Of a DNA stretch of 64,000 nt, positions 44,059-55,690 are shown one piece after another. The stretch spans positions 15,388,001 to 15,452,000 of the forward strand of contig JALMGJ010000006.1 in NCBI GenBank assembly GCA_023362775.1, read 5' to 3'. The notes beneath the pieces were generated by a model. The model did no database searches. It saw only the letters and a list, made by a program, of their open reading frames with translations, and had not been told where the DNA came from. The translations under genes were made by a program, and so were the position numbers. The DNA is from Charina bottae (Eukaryota; Chordata; Lepidosauria; Squamata; Charinaidae). Position 1 is the first letter of the stretch. Each line of letters begins with the position of its first letter.

Positions 44059-44541
44059 TGTTGTATATATTTTTTATGTCTGTAGAATATGTGGCTGAGT
44101 TTTTTAAAAAGCCAGGCCTCAAAACTTTTTTCCTGTTTGGGCTCAGAGAGCACATGTTCACCCCCCACTCAGGAATGCTAATTGCCCCCAGGTGCCGGCC
44201 AGTCTGAGAGTTTTGACCAATCAGAATTAGTTGTTTGAGCTTTGCCCATATTGGGAATCTGTTGCCTAGGTGTTTTTGGTCACATGGTGGATCCTGTCCA
44301 CTCAGAGGCTGGTCAGGTAAAGGTTTAAAATGTAGATGCCTTTTGTTCTTTTGTTCTTTCTCTACATTCTGCTCTCTGCTATCTAAATGGCTATGTTAAT
44401 CAACCATGCCATGCTTTGGCTAAAGAAGAAGATTCAAGGTTTGTTCCTATGTTTCTGTTTTAAATAAAGCAACGTTTTTACTACAAACTTATCTCTTGTT
44501 TTTTCCATAACTCTGATCACAAATTTTATAAAAATACAAAA
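44059..44541 (+). repeat. copia 3' LTR
   Basis: Identical to the 5' LTR and offset by exactly 4600 bp. Carries aataaa at 44463-44468, which could terminate transcripts on the RERG sense strand. Confidence 0.95.
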
Positions 44542-44585
44542 AGTTGCCGGTCCCAATTGTGGTCGCTAAACGAGGACTACCTGTA

Positions 44586-45657
44586 TGTTTTGTAGATATG
44601 AGCACAAACAATCTTTTGAAGTTCTCCATCAAGTCTGTGGGCAGAGAAATAGAGTGGACATTTCTCTTAAGTTTTTTCAGGATAAAAAGAACTTCTCCAA
44701 GTATTGGTCTAGAAATCTTTATGGTGATACTACCACTGCACCACTACAGTTGAAGAAGCCCCATGGAAGGGGTTTCCCTGTGTTGTCTTCTTTTGTGATT
44801 TACCAGAAGTATGAGAAGCCAGGGAAGATGCAGAATTTTGGAGTGGTGATAGTACAATGAAAAGCAGGATGTTTAATGCACTTATTGGCTGTCTCATTGC
44901 AGAATGCTACTGGTGACTTCTGATTTAATTTGGAGATAGAGGCAAGAAATGTTATGTATTTTCAGGGATGGGACAGGTTCAGTCTGTGACAGAAGAGGAT
45001 GCAGCTTTTCTTTAATACGTTTTCCCTTTATGTATTCAAAGCAGGCTATTAATTAGTGTTTTGTCCTGTATGCCAAATGGTGTGATGGTATGACAAATTG
45101 AAGTCTTCCTCAACCTGAGGTCCTTCAGATGCATTGGGAAGTCCAAGCTGCCTTGGTCTTCAGAAGTTGCAGTCCCAACATATCTGAAAGATGTGGAGAA
45201 AGGTGGTATACTGTAGTATAATTCCTGGGCATTTGGTTGAGAAACAAATGCCTCCAGTTGGGGGTGGCACTTCTGGCCATTTTTACAGGGTGCAAAAAGT
45301 CCCAGAAAGGAACAACATTCTTTTCATTATACAGGGATGCTTGATCACCAGGGTTTTCCTGAAAGCCCTTCCAAAAGTTTTGTAATTTTTTAATGGGACA
45401 GAAGAAGGGATGTTTAAGTCCATTGGAATAGTCGTTTTAGCTATATATGCATACATGCCCATCATTGCTATTCTCTTTCAGGATAAGCAACATCATGCAG
45501 AGCATTGAAAAGAGTAAGAAATTGTATGGTCAAATGAATTAAAGGCAGGCAATAAGAAAAAAAAAGGAAACATAGCTAAAAGTAATCTGTACCAACACCA
45601 TTCACTCTACCTTTCCATACGTCGATGAAGGTTCTCAGTCATCCAGGTGGAACAGTC
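44586..45657. other. Intronic sequence, mostly unassigned
   Basis: Near 45105-45190, tcctcaacctgaggtccttc and gaagttgcagtcccaaca resemble an old hAT MITE of the tcctcaacct type. Nothing else is recognised. Confidence 0.45.
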
Positions 45658-45819
45658 TGTGGCTTGAATCATGTCAACTGGATTTCTATTTTCTCAGTAG
45701 AAACGTTTCACTCCTTATCCAAGGAGCTTCTTCAGTCCAGACTGAAGAAGCTCCTTGGATAAGGAGTGAAACGTTTCTACTGAGAAAATAGAAATCCAGT
45801 TGACATGATTCAAGCCACA
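45658..45819. repeat. Perfect 80-bp palindrome
   Basis: Arms 45658-45737 and 45740-45819 are exact reverse complements around the 2-bp spacer ca. The arm contains aagctccttggataaggagt and gaaacgtttctactgag. No target duplication was evident. Confidence 0.95.
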
Positions 45820-45829
45820 TACCTTTCCA

Positions 45830-47170
45830 TACCTACAGTATCTCTGTTTGCTATCCATCCTTGCTTTAACCATGTTCATACACAGCTTCATACAATGACT
45901 TTTGTTTAAACTTATGACCTACCTTTTTTGAGGATCTCATCAACTCTCTCTCTAACTGAAGTCTTCCTCTTCTCAATCAATTTACTCTCTCTTCATCTAT
46001 TTGTTTTGAAATATGATCCTAATTCATTCTCTACATGACCAAACCACCTCAAGATACTTTCATACTGGTCACTCAGCCATGTATTCAATCCATATTGACT
46101 CAGCACCCATTAATTCTTAACTACCCCATTGTGATTGCATCCAATTTACTTTTTATGTCTCTCCTGACATACCTAACTCTCGCTTCCGTATAACAAAAAA
46201 AGGCAGAACTCTCTGACACAGTCATTTTTCGCTTCTTTCAAAAAACATCAATTCCTCACACCATATTACATGCTACCCACTATCTTTCTAACAACATTTG
46301 CATGTCTGAAAAATTCTCCATCCATTTTCCCATTCTTAATAAACATTCTACCAAAGTACACAAATTCATCTACTTGCTCTAGTTTTTCATTGTTTATGTA
46401 TAACTTGCAATTGTTCACTGTAATTTTTTTTTTGTCAAAAGGACAATTATAGTCTTTGGTCTTTGATACATTAGTTTTCAGGGCCATCCTCCTCATTGCC
46501 TCATACAATTGTCTAACATTCACTGCAAATCATTGGGTGCTCAACCAAGAACATAGCGTTATCTGTGTGCAAAAGTGCTTGTGCTCTCACACCCCCAACC
46601 AAGCCGCCTCTAAGGTCAACAAAACCATTCTTCATACACTTGCCCATAAATCCATTAAAAAAACACAGGGTATCACACATCTTTATCTTACTCTTCGCTC
46701 AGTGCTGAACTATTTGCTAAGCATTCTATTTATTCTCAAACATACTTTACTTCCCATGTTGCTCTTATCACATTCAGCAAACCTTCCGACCATATTAGTG
46801 CAAAGCATTCCATAATTCAAGCCTATTCACTTTAACATAAGCTTTCTCTAAGTCAACAAACACAATAAACTTTATCTTTCAGCTATTTCTTCTTCATGAT
46901 TTGCTGAAGAGCAGATATCTGGTCTGTATAACCCTATTCAGCATAAAACTGCACTGGATTTCCCAGATTTTGTTCACTTTCATTTTCTTTTGTACCCTTT
47001 AATTCCAAATTCTGCCGAACACCTTCCCAGTTAACAACCTAATTTCCCTGTACTTTTTTCACCCCTCTCTTTGTACAGGGGGGTGATAACAGCATTTGCC
47101 AGTTATTGGGGACACATGCAAATTGCAGACATACATTAATCAAGTCACATACCCATTCCATAAGCAAACT
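45830..47170 (-). pseudogene. Degenerate LINE reverse transcriptase
   Basis: Read backwards from about 47160, the minus strand gives in order: PNNWQMLLSPLCTERGVKK, GYTDQISALQQIMKK, KVYCVYVDLEKAY (RT fingers/palm), MRRMALKTNVSKTKDYN, EQVDEFVYFGRMFIKNGK, LYGSESWVCQ and a WFGH-like block near 46040. The frame changes several times, so it is a pseudogene. The clade is not resolved; the block order fits a non-LTR element of RTE or jockey type. The palm YxDD box was not located. Confidence 0.65.
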
Positions 47171-48348
47171 GTACCCATATTTTAACATAACTTCACCAAT
47201 TATCCTTTTTCATATATCCCAGTAACATAGCTCCATCATCTTTCCTTACATCCACTTTCCATTCATTCTATTCAGAGATTAGTCAATTAGAGTACTTTTC
47301 ATACAGGAGTTATAGTTTCTTCCCCTGCAGTCATTCTACATTCACTCTCATTTCTTTCACTTCTTTCCTATTATTTCACGTCAATTTTTTCTCAAGGTCC
47401 ATGTAGAAAAAAATGATCTGCCCCACACTCAACACTTCTTGTCACCCTCTCTTAGTCTTTCATCATAAACAATCAAATAAATTGTGCTTTTAGTTTTATA
47501 CTCATTCTTTTCCATACGTGTATATGAATACTTACTGTTTCTCTTGACAAGTTGGATCACCTGGAAACAGGCCATCAAGGACCCTGATAAGTAAATGTCC
47601 TGTAGACAGTGTAGTGGACCCATTACAAAAGAAAGCCAGTGATCACTGTGTATTAGATGCAAGCCCTATTTATAATAAAATCAAGGTTTAAATTCTTGTG
47701 CCTTTTTCTTTTTCCTGGCTAGAATAATGGGCTTGAAACCACTCTCTTTTGGGTAGAAGGATGGTTTCCACCTGTCCCACAGTTTGCTAATTGACTTATC
47801 TGATGTTAAGCTTTTTGCTTCTGACTTTGTGAGAAGCAGCTGTCACGCTTGTGCTTATATCATGTGATTGAAATGAATAGACCATACGTAGATGCTCACT
47901 ACTCCACATTCTTACTCATTCTCCAAATGGTCCTATCACTTTTTCTGCACTGTCTCCTTTTGTTCCTACCAACTCATTTATGTCACTTAGCAAAATCATT
48001 TTTCCCCCTGGATCACATTCATTCAGCGTCTTATACATTTCCCCCCCTAAAACTCATTTCTGGGGTTTTTTTTTATTATTATCACCATTCACTGGGGTAT
48101 AATGTGCAATCTATGGATTCCTATTTTCATATGCACCAAACCACTGCAAAACCTATTCTGAAACTTCCAAAAATGGCCTGAAATTGTTCTGCTGAAGTTC
48201 GGCCATTTTGTTTCCAAATTTCAGTGACACGTTGTGGGACTCCTGTTGGGTGGCCACAAAAGAAGTGTTGATGGGCTCTGCACAGCCCTTGGACTAAGGG
48301 TTTCCATCTCTGCTTTAAAAAAAGTAATATTTTATTTCTACAAAACTG
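47171..48348. other. Intronic sequence, unassigned
   Basis: T/C-rich sequence that may continue the decayed LINE. No clear blocks. Confidence 0.4.
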
Positions 48349-48357
48349 TCTATATTA

Positions 48358-48693
48358 AAAAGGTAAAGGTTCCCCCCGCACATTTGTGCAGTCGTGTCCG
48401 ACTCTAGGGGCCGGTGCTCATCTCCGTTTGTCAGCCGAAGAGCCAGCGTTGTCCGAAGACGCTTCCACGGTCATGTGGCCGGCATGACGCACGTGGAACG
48501 CTGTTAGTATCCCACCGAAGTTGTACCTATTCATCTACTTGCATTTGCATGCTTTCAAATTGCTAGGTTGGCAAGAGCTGGGGCGAGTGCGGGAGCTCAC
48601 TCCGTCATGCGGGGCTATGGATTCGAACCTCCGAACTTGCAACTTTCCAATCAACAAGCCTGGCGTCTTACCCGCTAAGCCACCACACCCCTT
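48358..48693 (-). mobile_element. tRNA-derived SINE, copy 7
   Basis: Full-length minus-strand copy. 9-bp duplication tctatatta (48349-48357 and 48694-48702). Confidence 0.93.
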
Positions 48694-48702
48694 TCTATAT
48701 TA

Positions 48703-51700
48703 CATTTGTTCTATTTACAGTGAAAAAATTAAATAGTTACATACAGCAACAAGAGCTTTGAATTGATAACTGAGCATTAGGTTGCTTTCTAATGTATTAA
48801 TAAGGGTCATTAATAACTGATTGAAATGAAATAGCTAAATACTCTTGACTGCACAGGGGCACCCCACACTTGTTTTGAACTGCATTGGTGGCTGTGTGTA
48901 ATTTAAGCTGTGCACACAAGCCCAGAGGCCATTCCTAAGCAAACCAACATGTTGGTGTTTTCTGAAACAGCCCATTGCCCTGGGGTAACTGTTGAATGTT
49001 CCCCTCTTGAACCTGTTCCATTGGAGCACAAAATATTGCAAGGGAATTAAAAATACCTTGTATGCTGGATTCAAGAGAAATGGCTCAAAAAGAAGCTTTA
49101 AGCCCAAAGTTAAAAGGAACGCGACCGATAGGCATATTTATGAAATGAGAATTAGTAGAGAAATCATGTCTGGCAAGCAGTTGGATTTTTTGAAACATTC
49201 ATCACTGGGAATGAAAAAGGCAGAAATGTGTTGAAAAATGCAGGCCTACAAAATCCCTCAGGGCTCATAGGTCGTAGTCTGTTCTCAGGCTGGAATTATT
49301 AAAAAAACTATCAATATGAAATAGAAGACGGTTGGGGCAGAACTAGTAGGGAAAGACTTCGTGCTTTTTAAAACTGAAAGGAGATTTCACACAACTCTTT
49401 CTGCCTCCCCCTACCAATATTTTCATTACTTCAATGGAAGAGGGAAAGAGATTACATAGAACAGAAGAATTGCCCTGCTGGGTCAGATGTAGATGGGCTG
49501 GCTTTCCAGATGTATTGGGACTGCAATTCCCAGAATGCCCAGGACTGATGCCATTTTATGTCATTTGTACAATGAGGTTGTTCCACAAATGCCACAAATT
49601 GCCATGGAAATTTGGCCTGTTGATTGAGAATTCCATTGAAGTTTCACCAATCAATTTTTTTTATTTCGGTCATAGACCAGCATATAACAACAGTTCCGAT
49701 AAAATAAAGATATAAAAATCATACTGATAAAATAAAATAATGATAAAACTATTAAGAAAAATTACAGAGTGCGGTTTTTAGAATGCAGAAGAATCCTATA
49801 AAATTACTATCAAATTTTACGATAAATAATCTAAATGCTATAAACTAATACAGATAATTATAAAAGACATAAGTAATACTAGAATCTATATATTTAAAAA
49901 AAACTATGAAAATATAAGGCTATACTATCTTATACCAGTAAAGTACATGAAACAAACAGAGGTTTCACCATGCACGGGTATATGCGTGTATGTAATATAT
50001 ACGTGATATACACATACAGAGAGACACAAATGTGTGCACACATCGGTACAGATTATATGCATTGAGTGCACCTTATTTTTTTAAATGCCCTCATCATTTA
50101 AACCTGCCATTTGATGTAATGGTGCCACTGCTTGGGGACAGTCAGGGATTTTAAGAATGGTTGGAGAAGGAAGGTCCATTGAAATGGATTAAATCCTACC
50201 TGGAGAAGACAGTCCTTTTGGTAGTGTCCCCTGACTGCTACAAAGCCTGGGATGGCTATTTGGGTTGCAAATATATCATCAAGGTCAGGTCTAACCCAGC
50301 GTTTCCCAACAACAGGCCCTCCCAATATGTGTCTGTGAAGATTTAGTGTAATATATTACTCTGTTGCCTACCGTCACCAGTTGGATGTGTCTGGGAAGTT
50401 GATGAGCCGGGCACGAAGGCGATAGTTCATCTGCTATCTCCCCCTCTATGCCCAGTTTATCCCAGTAGCAGAACCCAGCTTGGCAGCATCTGCCACCCTC
50501 TTTCTCACCAGGCCTTTCACCACTGCTGAGTAAAAGTTCCTTCTATCCATGCTTGAATCACCAGAAAACAATCCTGGCATTAGAGTCTCTATCCTTTGCC
50601 CGTCTCTATCCTGACTTTATTGTCTCTGTTTCTCTGACAAAACCAAACAGATTTGACACACATTGGGGCTGTTCTTGAAGGATACTGGAATAAGAGGGGA
50701 AACACTACTTGTGCTCCAGCTAAGGATGTCTTACATCTGTTCACTCCTGGGCTGGGAATGAGATGAAGATAATGTCATGGAGGCATGGCAAGCATTTTTC
50801 TTTTCTCATGAGAGTCATTGCAGAGGGGTGGGAAGGGATGACATCAAACCAAGGTTGAAGTTATCTCTGAAAATGGATTCCGCGGGACAGAATTTGAGCG
50901 ATGTGAGCGATATGAGTGGAAGAAAAGAGCAGGAAAATGAGTTAGAGATGTTCCTGACCTCTTGATCACAATTAGAAGGAACCAGGAATGCTGTGTCTGC
51001 AATGAACCAGAAAAGAGCTTTCTAGTATCTGTAAATGGACTCCTGATAGCTATGCATTATGAAGGGAGAATGGGTTTTCACAAGGAGTTGTGCCAGTTTC
51101 CCACTCTTGTTTAAAAGTTCTACAGTTGGGAAGTATTTGAGTAGTTTTCTTTTGGTAGGAAATGGGGAAGCTGCTCTGTTTTTTGTAAAGCTATTTTAGC
51201 TACACAGAATGTGCCTTTCAGTGCCATCTATGAATGTGTTCCAGTTCCAAAATAAGATGTTATGACCCATTAGAACCAACCTTTAAGACCTGTAGCATTG
51301 CTTGCCCCAGTCATCTCCAGGGATTTTATTTTTCTTGCAACACTTTCTCTCCATGCCACCATCCTGCAGTGAGAAAAATACCTCCTTCCATGCAAGAAAA
51401 AAGACATGGTTGCTTCAGATTTGTCCATTTGACTCTTTAGATTATGCACTTTAGATTCCACAAAGAGTCTTTTGATAGTGCTGGTTTTTTGACACCTTTG
51501 ATGACCCAGTATGTTTGGATTTCTTTTTTCTTTCTTTCATTTGTCAAATAGAAGCTTCAGTCAACATTTCCGGGGCTTTTAGCTGAAGCATTTGGATCTG
51601 GATTTGTCTTTTCTCACAATCTTTGGTGGAAACGGATAAAGTTGTCCTTAGCTGCTGCCACCTAGAAAGATTTCCTGAGGGTGAGAGGCCAGAATAGATA

Positions 51701-52737
51701 GAAGAAGTTGATTTGTTTGATTTTAATGATATTTGGTGCCAGCTTCTCGATGCCATCCATGGCCAGAGTTGAAACAAGGAAAAATAAACCACTTATTTTT
51801 CAATATCTGGCTAAGGAGAACAGACAGCATTAACAGAATGGAAAACAAGCTTTTGAACATAATAAAGCCAATTATATACACAAGCTTTTTCTATCTGCTG
51901 CCATTGGATTTTTAAAACATTTGCTCATGTCTCCAAAAAGCCTGTCACCAAGGATAGAAAGGTTATTGGTGATTACATAATTACAGAATAATCTGTTCTT
52001 TATTGGCATCTTTTACCTTTTGCTTACATGCTATATTCCTAGCTTGAAGCTAAGACTTGGTTCACACATTGCATAAAATCATATAATGTGTGTTGTGTGT
52101 TCTAAGAACCTTGTCATTGTGGTGTGTAATCCATAGTTTATGATTTAATATGACGTTTGAGCTCATCCAGTTATGATTTAGTCAGTTAATGTGGGTAAGT
52201 AAACCATGGCTTTTCCTGATATGAGAATCCAGTCTAAATTTTAAATGCTTGAAGAAGAAAAAGCAAATGGTAGCATTTAATGGTTGTTGTGGGTTTTCCG
52301 GGCTGTACATTTAATCTTGTAAGGTGAGGAACTTTGAAATATGAAGAGCTTCAAAAGACAGTCAAACTCAGATGTGTGCTGTAGTGATAAAAATAAGAAA
52401 GAGGCCACATTTGTGTAATGTATAAGGAACACCTTAGAGAACAAGCATTCAGTTCAGATGAAGTGTTTCGCTGTGTGGAACTGGGTTTGGTTGGGATAAT
52501 AGTGTCATAGAAAGTGACTTGTGGGCTGGCTTCAAAAACACTCAAATTTAGCTAAAAAGGGTTTGAGCATTTTGTGGTTCAGCGTGTTGTCAGAACTCAG
52601 CCTTGGGTTTGGCATGTTGTATGAACCAGGCCATAACAGTAAGCCATCATATGGTTTAATTCATTTGGGTATCATGTGTGATGTGAAGATAGCTGTGTTT
52701 TGTTAATCTAAGTTTTGGGCAGCTGCGTCCACAGAAG
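48703..52737. other. Intronic sequence, mostly unassigned
   Basis: 49645-49960 is strongly AT-rich, with tttatttcggtcatagacca, possibly an old LINE 3' UTR. Near 49490-49545 lies a MITE-like fragment (ccagatgtattgggactgca). No gene recognised. Confidence 0.4.
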
Positions 52738-52833
52738 GAGGTCAAAGCAGGAAAGATGGTGGAAGCGGCACCACAGTTCAAGCCTACGGCTTGGATTGCA
52801 GTACCACTTCCGCCATCTTACTTGCTTTGACCC
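52738..52833. mobile_element. MITE with inverted ends
   Basis: ggtcaaagcaggaaagatgg ... ccatcttacttgctttgacc: arms of about 40 bp with a few mismatches around ggcttgga. Superfamily unknown. Confidence 0.7.
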
Positions 52834-52865
52834 CTCTACTGCTCACAGACACTGATGATTTAGGG

Positions 52866-53145
52866 CATAGCTTTCCAAACTGTGTGTCGGGACACGTTAG
52901 TGTGTTGGCTGCAGTGCCTGGGTGTGTCATGGCTGCGAGCCCTGCCAGGATTCCGCACAGGTCCTAGTGCCTGCCTTGTGCCTTGCTGCCTCCAAACCTG
53001 CTGTGATTCTGCGCAGGTCCTAGTGCCTGCCTTGTGCCCTACTGTAAGAGTGTGTCGCGGAATGATGCCCTGCTGTAAGAGTGTGTCGCGGAATGATGCA
53101 TGTCTAAAAAGTGTGTCACCAACATTAAAAGTTTGGAAAGCTCTG
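52866..53145 (+). mobile_element. hAT MITE copy E
   Basis: catagctttccaaactgtg ... gtttggaaagctctg. Perfect 8-bp duplication atttaggg (52858-52865 and 53146-53153). About two minisatellite units, plus two copies of ctgtaagagtgtgtcgcgg. Confidence 0.92.
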
Positions 53146-53587
53146 ATTTAGGGTTTTGTGTGCTGTGTGAAGCGAGCCATGGTATTTTAAAAAAAGGATG
53201 AATTGAACAGGTCTCGTGATGGTAGCATTTCAGTGTTCAGGAGCCACTGCCAGGAAGCAGATGCCATGTGGTTGGGTTAACATTTAAAAGGCCCCATGAT
53301 AAAATTGACGTAATCCATATTGAACAAATAATGGTCCCTAAATGCCATTCCTGGATTTTCCCTGGTGTGCAGTTCTTGCCTTCTTGCTGCTGTCTAAAGG
53401 AAGAAGGTTGAGTAAGTTACAGCCAACAGCATTATATTAACAGTGTTGCATCTTTGGCGGAAGAGGTTGGAAGTTGGGGGTGAGAAAGCAAGCATTATAG
53501 AGGGGTTATCCTTCTCCTCAATCTCAGCTTCTCTCTTAGAGACCTCCAGGTCCCACACAGTCAGCTGAAAGTAAAATCACTCTGGAG

Positions 53588-53722
53588 CAGTGTTTCTCAA
53601 CCTCAGCAACTTTAAGATGTGTGGACTTCAACTCCAGAATACCCCCAGCCAGCATGCTGGCTGGAGGAATTCTGGGAGTTGAAGTCCACACATGTTAAAC
53701 TTGCTGAGGTTGAGAAACACTG
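53588..53722. mobile_element. Palindromic hAT MITE
   Basis: cagtgtttctcaacctcag ... ctgaggttgagaaacactg. Flanks ctctggag and ctctaagc are only weakly similar, so the insertion is old or the flanks have mutated. Confidence 0.88.
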
Positions 53723-53730
53723 CTCTAAGC

Positions 53731-55477
53731 CTGAAAGGCCAAAGCTTTCATAACAGCCCAGGCAGGGTTTCTCCACCCACCCACACCGTTGGTCTTTTCC
53801 CATCTCCTGAGCCAGAAGTGACATTTCATCAGACTGAAGGAAGGGAGGTTATTCTTGGAACTCCTCTGAGAATTTCCAAAACATCTTTGGGGTGGAAGGA
53901 AAAGGAACGCAAGGCAACCGGGAAAACACTGGAGAGAGTATTGCCTGTGCTTTAGTTTTCATCCATTTCTCATTCAGCCAGCGCAGGAGCAGCCACATCT
54001 GGATGAGATTAAGACAATGGTAGCCAACCTTTTTGGCCATAACTCAGAGGCAAAGTGCATGGTTTGCTACAATGCACTCTCCCCGTTCAGTTTTCCAGCC
54101 CTTTCTGAGAAGAGCTTCTGTCTGAAACCCTTAGGAGCTTCTGCTGGTCAAAGGAGCTCAATTCTAGCTAGATGGAAGGCAGTTTTGCCTGGTGCATAAT
54201 ATATTTATTTACAGGATTTGGGCGGTGAGGAGGGGGGATGACACCCTTTCAAATCAGACTTCCCCAAGGCAGCTTCCAGTGCCTTAAAATCACAACTAAA
54301 CATGTGGAGTAAGATCAGCAATGAAAAATATTTTGATCTTTGCTGAATACTAACAGTGTTCACCCTAAACACAAAACACAACAAAACACAAATGCTATGT
54401 CTGAACAAATCATTTTAGAGCTGAATGTGGTGGCCTGGATCCCTCGACATTCTCAGACCCTGGCTGGGTGCTTCATGATACTCTGAACCACAAACTACCA
54501 ATCCCATTTTAGCCGCATCCTAGCATTGTTGTGCAAACCCAGTTCCACTGTGTTGTTGTATGCCTGCAGAGAAGGTTCACCCTTCATGCAAAGCCATATT
54601 GTGATTGATTTAGTTTTGCTTTCCTCTCTTCTGCAACTCAGAATGCTTTGTTCTTTATTCTTTATTCATTATCCTCATTCTTTATTCTTTATTCATTATG
54701 CTTTATTCAGCAAGCCGCAGCTTAGTTCAAAGTGTGACTTTGGTTTCAGACTCACATGTCCTGTGGTGTTTTGCATTTAAACCTGTTGACCAGAGAGAAA
54801 GGATCTATACAGCAAAGAGAAATGCATGTAGTATACTAAACCACAGCTGAGTCTGCTTCACTTCAAGGTGCCACAACAATCCTTGGCTTGATGGCCACCC
54901 AAGAAGATTGGCTGTGCTACCTAAAAAGGGGGAGAATTCAACACAATTCAAAGCCACACAGTTTTCTCCATGCCCTCCGGCCTCTAATTATTATTTTTTT
55001 TTAAAAAAAATGGGAATACTAGGCCTTTTCCTCAGAAGGATGATACACACCCGTGATTGCTGAACAGGAGGTGTGGGCTGTAAAATTGTATGTAATTTGT
55101 CCCATTAATTCTTGCACATTGGAAAAAGAAGTGTCATAACGAGGAAGGAACATCTCAATCTGGTGGGAGGGTGGGTGTTAGCCGTCCCTCTTCCTACTGG
55201 GAATTGATATAAAATATAAAAACCTACAGTAGGATTTCAGCAGAATTGTACCAAATTTGTAATACTGTGGCCCGCTCAAATTGTATACAAGAATGTGTAC
55301 TTAGGATAATGTGTATTTTGGGTCAAGACGTTCATAAAACTGATTCAGGGTAAATTGTATATGTGAGCAAAGTATGTTCAAAACATGAATTTTCATATTC
55401 TTTTAAACCTGTTAATGGATGCAGAAAGGGGACAGCATGGGGATACTGTAGAACTAGTCATGGTTTATTGAACTAGT
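53731..55477. other. Intronic sequence, unassigned
   Basis: A short ttctttattcattat tandem lies near 54651-54712. Otherwise nothing recognised. Confidence 0.5.
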
Positions 55478-55690
55478 GTGTTGTAGTTAAGGTGTTGGAC
55501 TAGGACCTGGGAAACCCAGGATCATGTCCATGTCAGCTGTAGAAGCTCACTGGATGAATTTGGGCCAGTCACTCTTATTCTACCCAGCCTATTTCCCTGG
55601 GTGTTTGTTGTGGGGAAGAAATTGGAGGAGGGAATGCTATCTAGGTCAACTTAGTTTCCTGGAGGAAAGGTGGGATCTCAATCTCACAAA
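55478..55690 (+). mobile_element. Old tRNA-derived SINE
   Basis: gtgttgtagttaaggtgttg, then acccaggatcatgtccatgt (decayed B box), gggccagtcactcttattct and aggaaaggtgggatctcaat, in the order of a full SINE but heavily diverged. Confidence 0.6.

Larger units (their letters stand above)
39459..44541 (+). mobile_element. Intact Ty1/copia LTR retrotransposon
   Basis: 5083 bp. Two 483-bp LTRs (39459-39941, 44059-44541) are identical as far as I can read. The 5-bp target duplication is agttg (39454-39458, 44542-44546). Between the LTRs are a candidate primer site, a single gag-pol frame and a polypurine tract. Domain order is gag, protease, integrase, reverse transcriptase, RNase H. Integrase before RT defines Ty1/copia and separates it from gypsy, BEL and retroviruses. 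There is no env. It lies in sense with RERG, in intron 2. Identical LTRs and an undamaged frame imply very recent insertion. Confidence 0.97.
39271..44583. mobile_element. Tc1/mariner-like MITE split by the copia element
   Basis: The left half, 39271-39458, starts cagatagtcctcgtttagc after TA (39269-39270). The right half, 44547-44583, ends gctaaacgaggactacctg followed by TA. Without the copia element and one copy of agttg the halves join into a MITE of about 225 bp that resembles 29234-29582. Confidence 0.9.

Noticed and set aside
39459..44541. Endogenous retrovirus
   Set aside because: Integrase precedes reverse transcriptase, there is no env, and the protease and RNase H motifs are of copia type.
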